From an uncultured Eubacteriales bacterium (GTDB lineage: Bacteria > Bacillota > Clostridia > Christensenellales > Aristaeellaceae), in NCBI GenBank assembly GCA_900553265.1, contig USDD01000008.1:1-48109 (forward strand): 48,109 bases of DNA. The letters are read 5' to 3'. A program made the position numbers and the translations under genes. A model generated the notes under the pieces. The model did not search any database, was not told the origin of the DNA, and was given only the letters and a program-made list of their open reading frames with translations. Positions 42,678 to 48,109 of the stretch are shown here, one piece after another. Position 1 is the first letter of the stretch; each line of letters opens with the position of its first letter.

Positions 42678-43715
42678 ATGGAAAAACTGTTGGAAGTCAA
42701 GGATCTTCAGGTTTCCTTCAACGTATACAACGGCGAGGTCAGAGCCGTGCGCGGCGTGTCCTTCGACCTCTATCCCGGCGAAACGCTGTCCATCGTGGGC
42801 GAGTCCGGCTGCGGAAAATCCGTGTCCATGCAGACCATCATGGGGCTGATTCCCATGCCGCCGGCGCAGATCAAAGGCGGCAGCATTCGCTATAAGGGCG
42901 AGGAAATCCTGAACAAAACCGACGCGGAAATGGAAAAATACCGCGGCAAGGAATTCGCCATGGTGTTTCAGGACTCCATGACCAGCCTGAACCCCACCAT
43001 GAAGGTGGGCCGCCAGCTGTGCGAGGGCATCCTCAAGCATCAGAAGGTCAGCAAAGACGAGGCGAAGCACATCGCCGTGGACATGCTCAGAAAGGTCGGC
43101 CTGCCCAACCCGGAGCAGACCTTCGGCCGCTATCCCCACACGCTCTCCGGCGGCCAGCGCCAGCGCGTGATGATCGCCATGGCCATCGCCTGCCACCCGG
43201 CCATCCTCTTTGCCGACGAGCCGACCACGGCGCTGGACGTGACCATGCAGGCGCAGATCCTCGATCTGATCCGCTCGCTTCAGGCGCAGATGGGCACGGC
43301 GGTGATTCTCGTGACCCACGATCTGGGCGTGGTGGCCAAGATGGCCGACCGCATCGCCGTGATGTACGCCGGCCAGATCGTGGAGACCGGCACGGCGGAT
43401 CAGGTGTTCTACAACGCCTGCCATCCCTACACCTGGGGCCTGATGGACGCCATGCCCAATCTGATTCAGGACAACAAGTCCCGGCTGTACACCATCGACG
43501 GCGCGCCGCCGGATCTGTTCAACCCGCCCACGGGCTGCGCCTTCGCCAACCGCTGCCGGTTCTGCATGGCGGCCTGCCGCAAGGAGGAGCCGCCGGTGTT
43601 CACCTGCGACGACGGGCATCAGGCGAAGTGCTGGCTGCTGGACGAGCGCGCGGAGGCCGTGCTTCCCGAGGGCGGACTGAAGGCGCTGCGGAAGGAGGAG
43701 ATCGGAAATGGCTGA
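42678..43715 (+). CDS. Peptide ABC transporter ATPase (DppD/OppD type)
   Basis: This is a 345-residue ATPase: Walker A GESGCGKSVSM, Q-loop MVFQDSMTSLNP, signature LSGGQRQRVMIAMA, Walker B ILFADEPTTALD and H-loop VTHDLG. The C-terminal oligopeptide extension has the four-cysteine pattern GCAFANRCRFCMAACR plus KCWL, which in this family can hold a [4Fe-4S] cluster. Its gene overlaps the next ATPase gene by eight bases. Confidence 0.95.
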   Translation: MEKLLEVKDLQVSFNVYNGEVRAVRGVSFDLYPGETLSIVGESGCGKSVSMQTIMGLIPMPPAQIKGGSIRYKGEEILNKTDAEMEKYRGKEFAMVFQDSMTSLNPTMKVGRQLCEGILKHQKVSKDEAKHIAVDMLRKVGLPNPEQTFGRYPHTLSGGQRQRVMIAMAIACHPAILFADEPTTALDVTMQAQILDLIRSLQAQMGTAVILVTHDLGVVAKMADRIAVMYAGQIVETGTADQVFYNACHPYTWGLMDAMPNLIQDNKSRLYTIDGAPPDLFNPPTGCAFANRCRFCMAACRKEEPPVFTCDDGHQAKCWLLDERAEAVLPEGGLKALRKEEIGNG

Positions 43716-44664
43716 GCCGCTCATTCGCGTGGAAAACCTCTGCAAACACTTTCAGGTGGGCCGCGACCGCATCCTGAAGGCCGTGGACGGCGTGAGCTTC
43801 ACCATCGACCGCCGGCGCACGCTGGGTCTCGTGGGCGAGTCCGGCTGCGGCAAGACCACCGTCGGCCGCACGCTGATGCGCCTGTACGAGCCAGACGGCG
43901 GGCGTGTGCTCTTCGAGGGCAGGGACGTCTTCAACCTGAGCCGCCCGGAGAGCAAGGCCCTCACCCGGCGCATGCAGATGATCTTTCAGGATCCCTACGC
44001 CTCGCTGAATCCCTACTACACCGTGGAGGAAATCGTCAGCGAGGGCATGCGCATTCACAAAATGTACAAAACCCGTCAGGAATATCGCGACCGGGTGTTC
44101 GAGCTGCTGGAGACCGTGGGTCTGCACCGGGAGCACGCCAGCCGCTTCCCCCACGAGTTTTCCGGCGGACAGCGGCAGCGCGTGGGCATCGCACGGGCAC
44201 TGGCGCTGAACCCGGAGTTCATCGTCTGTGACGAGGCCATCTCGGCGCTGGACGTGTCCATTCAGGCGCAGGTGGTGAACATGCTGGTGGAGCTTCAGCA
44301 GAAGCTGAACCTGACCTATCTGTTCATCGCCCACGACCTGTCCATGGTGCGCCACATCTCCGACCAGACGGCGGTGATGTACGTGGGCAACATGGTGGAA
44401 TACGGCGACACCAACGAGGTCTACAGCCACGCGGCCCATCCCTACACCCAGGGTCTGCTCTCGGCGGTGCCGGTGGCCGATCCCATCTACGAACGCAGCC
44501 ATCAGCGCATTCCCATGGACGGCGAGGTGCCCAGCCCGGTCAATCCCGGCGCGGGCTGCCGCTTCTGCTCGCGCTGCAGCCGGGCCACGGCGCGCTGCCG
44601 GGAAGAAGCGCCCGAGCTGGTTCGGGTGGCGGAAAACCACTTCGTCGCCTGTCACAATCTGTAA
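43708..44664 (+). CDS. Peptide ABC transporter ATPase (DppF/OppF type)
   Basis: This 318-residue second ATPase completes a five-gene importer. It has Walker A GESGCGKTTVGRT, Q-loop MIFQDPYASLNP, signature FSGGQRQRVGIARAL, Walker B FIVCDEAISALD (with alanine in place of the usual proline, as is normal in DppF) and H-loop FIAHDLSMVRH. The cysteine motif GCRFCSRCSRATARCREE closes the C-terminus. AAGGAGGAG precedes the ATG inside the upstream gene. Confidence 0.95.
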   Translation: MAEPLIRVENLCKHFQVGRDRILKAVDGVSFTIDRRRTLGLVGESGCGKTTVGRTLMRLYEPDGGRVLFEGRDVFNLSRPESKALTRRMQMIFQDPYASLNPYYTVEEIVSEGMRIHKMYKTRQEYRDRVFELLETVGLHREHASRFPHEFSGGQRQRVGIARALALNPEFIVCDEAISALDVSIQAQVVNMLVELQQKLNLTYLFIAHDLSMVRHISDQTAVMYVGNMVEYGDTNEVYSHAAHPYTQGLLSAVPVADPIYERSHQRIPMDGEVPSPVNPGAGCRFCSRCSRATARCREEAPELVRVAENHFVACHNL

Positions 44665-44675
44665 GGAGCTGTATC

Positions 44676-45863
44676 ATGAGCGAATTTGATCTGCGGGTCA
44701 ACCGGGAAGGGCTGGCCAGTCTGAAGCACGAGTTCACCCCGCCTCAGATCCGCGCGCAGGACATCGAGGCGTTCAACGCCGCGGAGATGGACTTTTCCAC
44801 CGCGCCCTGCGTGAAAAAGGCGCTGCACGAGATGATCGACCGGGGCATCTTCGGCTTCACCGTGCAGACTCCGGAATACGACGGGCGCATCGCCTGGTGG
44901 ATGAAGGAGACCCGGGGCATGGAGATCGACCCCAGGTGGATCGTCCCGGTGATGGGCACCATCTTCTCCGTGGCCACCGCACTGCGCATGACCTGCGAGC
45001 CGGACGGCCGGCTGATCGTGCTCTCGCCGGTGTACTATCGCTACGAGCAGGCCGCCTCGCGCATGGGGCTGGATACGGTGCGGGTGCCTCTGAAGAACGA
45101 CGGCGAGCGCTTCTCCATCGACTTTGCCGCGCTGGAGACGGCCATGGCCGACCCGAAGAACCGCCTGCTGGTGCTGTGCAATCCCCACAACCCCACGGGC
45201 AACGTCTGGCCGGAGGAGGATCTGCGCAAAATCGCGATTCTTTCGGCAAAGACGCAGACCGTGGTGCTCAGCGACGAGATCTTCGCCAACGACGCCTTCG
45301 ACGGCCGCCGCGTCACGCCCTACATCGCCATCGAGGAGGGCCGGCCCTACGCCATCACCTGCGTCTCGCTGGGCAAGAGCTTCAACTACACCGGCGTGAA
45401 CCACGCCGATCTGCTGATTCCCGACGACGCGCTGCGGGAGAGGTACGTCGCGCGCAAGTACGCCGACCACTTCGGCAGCATCGGCCCCTTCGAGTACACC
45501 TCCATCGTCTCGGCCTACACGCCCGAGGGCCTCGCGTGGCAGCGGCAGTCCCTGGCCTACATGGACGGCAACCGCCGCATCGTGGAGGATTTCTTCCGCA
45601 CGCGGCTGGCGCCCAACAAAATTTATCCCATGGAGGGCGCGTTCGTCGGCTTTATCGAATGGAGGGGCCTTAAGCTGAAGGGCGAGGAGCTGCACAGCTT
45701 CCTCGAAAAGGAGGCCATGGCGGTGCTGGAGCCGGGCGACCACTACGCGCCGGAATACGCCGGCTATTCCCGCATCAATCTGGGCAGCACCCACGAGCAG
45801 ACGCGCGCGCTGCTGGAACGCATCGAGGCCGCCATCGCGCGGCATCCCGAAATCCGAGTCTGA
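44676..45863 (+). CDS. PatB/MalY-like PLP-dependent aminotransferase or C-S lyase
   Basis: This is a 395-residue fold type I PLP enzyme. NPHNPTG (169-175), the pyridine-nitrogen aspartate in VLSDEIFAND (Asp200) and the Schiff-base lysine Lys234 in SLGKSFNYTGVNHADLLI match the class I/II group, closest to the MalY/PatB cystathionine beta-lyase-like branch (SDEIH/F and SxSK-FN patterns). Such enzymes split C-S bonds of cysteine conjugates or transaminate amino acids. AAGGAGC precedes the ATG, eleven bases after the importer ATPase gene, so it should act on what the importer brings in. Whether it is a lyase or an aminotransferase cannot be told from sequence. Confidence 0.88.
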   Translation: MSEFDLRVNREGLASLKHEFTPPQIRAQDIEAFNAAEMDFSTAPCVKKALHEMIDRGIFGFTVQTPEYDGRIAWWMKETRGMEIDPRWIVPVMGTIFSVATALRMTCEPDGRLIVLSPVYYRYEQAASRMGLDTVRVPLKNDGERFSIDFAALETAMADPKNRLLVLCNPHNPTGNVWPEEDLRKIAILSAKTQTVVLSDEIFANDAFDGRRVTPYIAIEEGRPYAITCVSLGKSFNYTGVNHADLLIPDDALRERYVARKYADHFGSIGPFEYTSIVSAYTPEGLAWQRQSLAYMDGNRRIVEDFFRTRLAPNKIYPMEGAFVGFIEWRGLKLKGEELHSFLEKEAMAVLEPGDHYAPEYAGYSRINLGSTHEQTRALLERIEAAIARHPEIRV

Positions 45864-45886
45864 GTTTTTAGAGGAGGAAGCAAGCC

Positions 45887-47077
45887 ATGATTCTGAAGAA
45901 TTTTTCGCTGGTGCCGGAGCTCTCCGGCGGGCTGGACGGCCGCGGACTGGCCATGGAGCTGAAGGACGGCAAAATCGCCGCTCTCTTCGCCGACACGGAG
46001 CCGGTGGCCGAAGCCGCCTTTGACTGCGGCGGACGCACGCTGTTGCCGGGCTTTCTGGACATCCACACCCATCTCAACGGCCTGGGCAGGGATCGAGACG
46101 CGGACGTGAACGTGCCCATGAAGGTGCTGGTCACGGCGGCGGAGCTGGCGCGCCACTATCTGGACTACGGCTTCACCACCATCCGCGACTGCGGCTCCGT
46201 CGTCCGCGCGTCCATCTACACCCGCGAGCTGGTGCAGCAGGGCCTCATCGAGGGCCCGCGCATCCTCGCCTGCGGCCAGACCGTCTGCCCCACGGAGGTC
46301 AGCGTCTCCGGCTCCATGCTGGGCATGGACAGCATCTCCGACGGCCCGGACGAGGTGCGCCGCCACGTGCGCCGGGAATTCGCCGAGGGCGCGGACTTCA
46401 TCAAGATCTACGCCTCCGGCTCCGCCTTCAATCCCAAGGGCAAGCCTCTGCAGCCCATCATGATGGAAGACGAAGTGCGCATGGCCGTGCAGGTGGCCGC
46501 AATGAAGGGCTCCTACGTGGCCGCCCACGCCCACTGCGACAGCGCCATCCGCCTGTGCGTGGACACGGGCGTGCGCACCATCGAGCACGCGACCTATCTG
46601 AGCGAAGAGACGCTGAACGCGCTGCTGAAGACCAATGACTGCTATCTGGTGCCCACGCTGGCGGCCATGTACTGCAATCCCGGCTCCGATTCTCCCTTCT
46701 GGAAGGAGCGCCTGGGCGCGATGCTGGAGGCCTGCGGCAAAAACCTGCGCCTCGCCTGGGACGCGGGCTGCAAGATGGGCTTCGGCACCGATTCCATCCC
46801 CGCGGCGGACAAGGGTCAGTATCGCGAGGGGATCGAGTTCAGGTATCGCAGGGACTATATCGGCATGAGCAATCTGGACATTCTCCGTCAGGCGACCCGG
46901 TATTCCGCGGAAATCGTCGGTCTGGGCGACGTGATCGGCCAGGTGCGCCCGGGCTACGAAGCCGATCTGGTGCTGGTCAGCGGCGATCCCGTGGCGGATC
47001 TGAGCGTGGTATACGGCAAGCCGGACTATGTTTTCCAGGCCGGCAGGCTGGTTCGGGACAACACGAAGGAGGCGTAA
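45887..47077 (+). CDS. Metal-dependent amidohydrolase
   Basis: This is a 396-residue member of the amidohydrolase superfamily. Metal ligands are visible: His60 and His62 in LDIHTHLNG, the bridging lysine Lys173 in DFIKIYASGSAF, the histidine at 214 in VAAHAHCD, His234 in TIEHATYL and Asp302 in GFGTDSIPA. A small beta domain forms from both ends (LPGFLDIH start; VRPGYEADLVLVSGDP end). The pattern is that of the imidazolonepropionase/prolidase-like (Xaa-Pro or Xaa-Arg dipeptidase) group. No signal peptide is present, so it works in the cytoplasm on an imported dipeptide or N-acyl amino acid. AGAGGAGGAAG precedes the ATG. Confidence 0.88.
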   Translation: MILKNFSLVPELSGGLDGRGLAMELKDGKIAALFADTEPVAEAAFDCGGRTLLPGFLDIHTHLNGLGRDRDADVNVPMKVLVTAAELARHYLDYGFTTIRDCGSVVRASIYTRELVQQGLIEGPRILACGQTVCPTEVSVSGSMLGMDSISDGPDEVRRHVRREFAEGADFIKIYASGSAFNPKGKPLQPIMMEDEVRMAVQVAAMKGSYVAAHAHCDSAIRLCVDTGVRTIEHATYLSEETLNALLKTNDCYLVPTLAAMYCNPGSDSPFWKERLGAMLEACGKNLRLAWDAGCKMGFGTDSIPAADKGQYREGIEFRYRRDYIGMSNLDILRQATRYSAEIVGLGDVIGQVRPGYEADLVLVSGDPVADLSVVYGKPDYVFQAGRLVRDNTKEA

Positions 47078-48019
47078 ATGATGATTATCATCGAAGAAAA
47101 AGAGGCTCTTGAAAAACTGACCATGCCCGTGTGCATCGACCTTATGGAAAAGGCGCTGTCTGATCTGGCGGCCGGCAAATGCTTCCAGCCCATGCGCACG
47201 GTGCTGACCATTCCGGGCAACAATTCCTTCGGCTTCATGCCGGCGCATCTGGGCGACTACTTCGGCGCGAAGATCATCACGGCGTTCCACGCCAATCTGG
47301 GCACGAAGTATCCCTCCCACATGGGCTACGTCATGATCTTCGACGCGGAGCACGGCGCGCCGGTGGGCATGGCCGACGCGAACGTCATCACCATGGTGCG
47401 CACGGGCGCGGTGTCCGGCGTGGCCACGAAGTACCTCTCCCGCCCGGATTCGAAGAAGCTGGCCGTCATCGGCTGCGGCGCGCAGGGGCGCAGCCATCTG
47501 GAGGCCATGCTCTGCGTGCGGCCGTCCATCGAGGAAGTGACCTGCTACGACATCCGCCCCGAGGGCGCGCAGCGCTACGCCGAGGAAATGACCGCCAAAT
47601 TCGGCCGCCCGGTGAAGGTCTGCGCCAGCGTGCAGGAGGCCGTGAAGGACGCGGACGTCGTCTGCACCGTCACGCCCAGCAAGGAGGCCTACCTTCAGGC
47701 TGAATGGATCAAGCCCGGCTGCCACGTCAACGCCGTGGGCACCTTCACCCCCACCACCCGCGAGGTCACCAGCGCGCTGGTCGCCCGCTCCCGGCTGTAC
47801 GCCGATCAGGTGGAGGCCATGAAGAAGGAGGCCGGCGAATACCTGATTCCGCTGTCCGAGGGTCTCATCACCGAGGAGCACATCGTCGGCTCCATCGGCG
47901 ACGTCATCAACGGAACCGCCCCCGCCCGCGGCAGTGACGACGAGATCACGCTGTTCGACGCGCTGGGTCTGGCCGTGGAGGACGTGATGTGCGGCAAGTA
48001 CCTCGTGGTGGGCGCATAA
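47078..48019 (+). CDS. Ornithine cyclodeaminase/mu-crystallin-family protein
   Basis: This 313-residue NAD(P)-binding protein has the Rossmann motif AVIGCGAQGRSHLEAML near residue 130, the conserved lysine region YFGAKIITAFHAN, DANVITMVRTGAVSGVATKYL, and the C-terminal aspartate region VNAVGTFTP. The family includes ornithine cyclodeaminase, alanine dehydrogenase, ketimine reductase and opine-forming enzymes. The ATG directly follows the stop of the amidohydrolase gene, with AAGGAGG upstream. As the last gene of the operon, it may reduce an imine or oxidise an amino acid released by the preceding enzymes. No clear terminator precedes the MITE that starts ten bases later. Confidence 0.9.
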   Translation: MMIIIEEKEALEKLTMPVCIDLMEKALSDLAAGKCFQPMRTVLTIPGNNSFGFMPAHLGDYFGAKIITAFHANLGTKYPSHMGYVMIFDAEHGAPVGMADANVITMVRTGAVSGVATKYLSRPDSKKLAVIGCGAQGRSHLEAMLCVRPSIEEVTCYDIRPEGAQRYAEEMTAKFGRPVKVCASVQEAVKDADVVCTVTPSKEAYLQAEWIKPGCHVNAVGTFTPTTREVTSALVARSRLYADQVEAMKKEAGEYLIPLSEGLITEEHIVGSIGDVINGTAPARGSDDEITLFDALGLAVEDVMCGKYLVVGA

Positions 48020-48029
48020 CCATAACCAA

Positions 48030-48109
48030 GGGCAACACCGCACAAATGAGGCGATCGGCCGGCGAATGGATTTTTCGTCAGATGCAAATGCAAATTTTGA
48101 AGGTTTACT
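48030..48109. mobile_element. MITE copy B, cut by the window end
   Basis: GGGCAACACCGCACAAATGA starts here, and the segment runs to the last base. It is the inverted counterpart of 22132-22211, matching in 76 of 80 bases. The left flank is AA and not TA, so either the target duplication has decayed or the insertion differs. The other end lies outside the window. Confidence 0.85.

Overview
The window reads as chromosomal DNA of a high-G+C member of the Bacillota, probably a gut-type anaerobic clostridium. This is inferred from gene content: YesM/YesN two-component pairs beside LplB-type sugar transporters, a split (two-gene) transketolase, a fused 2-hydroxyacyl-CoA dehydratase activase, LytTR/DUF3021 pairs, strong AGGAGG ribosome sites, sigma-A type TTGACA/TATAAT promoters and a cobalamin riboswitch. 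No rRNA, tRNA, CRISPR array or phage module was seen. Every call comes from reading the sequence; no database search or folding program was run.

Layout. 1-1744 (minus): LytTR regulator, DUF3021 membrane protein and ABC ATPase, followed at the window edge by a decayed partial copy of the ATPase 3' end. 1976-3783 (plus): split transketolase. 3844-5157: two small proteins of unknown function. 5200-9351 (minus): Na/phosphate symporter and a PhoP/PhoR-like pair. 9588-14261 (minus): MarR regulator and a two-protein 2-hydroxyacyl-CoA dehydratase activation unit, with a near-perfect promoter and operator. 14404-15238: an AT-rich acetyltransferase gene that appears to have been inserted, bounded by a 16-bp direct repeat. 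16136-18436: a family 38 alpha-mannosidase broken by an amber codon at residue 18. 18530-22014 (minus): a cobalamin-type ABC uptake operon behind a B12 riboswitch and two tandem terminators.

22050-38919 is a carbohydrate region. It holds a Gfo/Idh oxidoreductase, a GH20-type hexosaminidase-like protein, a three-gene sugar ABC importer, YesM/YesN sensors, a TIM-barrel-like protein of unknown activity paired with a CBM9-like protein, and a ROK regulator leading an operon of DegT aminotransferase, Gfo/Idh dehydrogenase and an aberrant NagB-like protein. The ROK operon and the separate Gfo/Idh gene at 22377 carry closely similar promoter-operator sequences, so they probably share a regulator. The combination suggests uptake and catabolism of amino-sugar-containing glycans, perhaps by an oxidation/transamination route that is not the standard NagA/NagB path.

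39110-48019 (plus) is a long operon with a five-gene oligopeptide-type ABC importer followed by a PatB/MalY-like PLP enzyme, an amidohydrolase and an ornithine-cyclodeaminase-family protein. It looks like a catabolic unit for an imported peptide or amino-acid conjugate.

Two non-coding repeat families stand out. One is a 162-bp MITE with TA target duplication at 22050-22211, with a second copy cut by the window end at 48030. The other is a 200-bp heavily self-complementary element at 29128-29327 between perfect 27-bp direct repeats.
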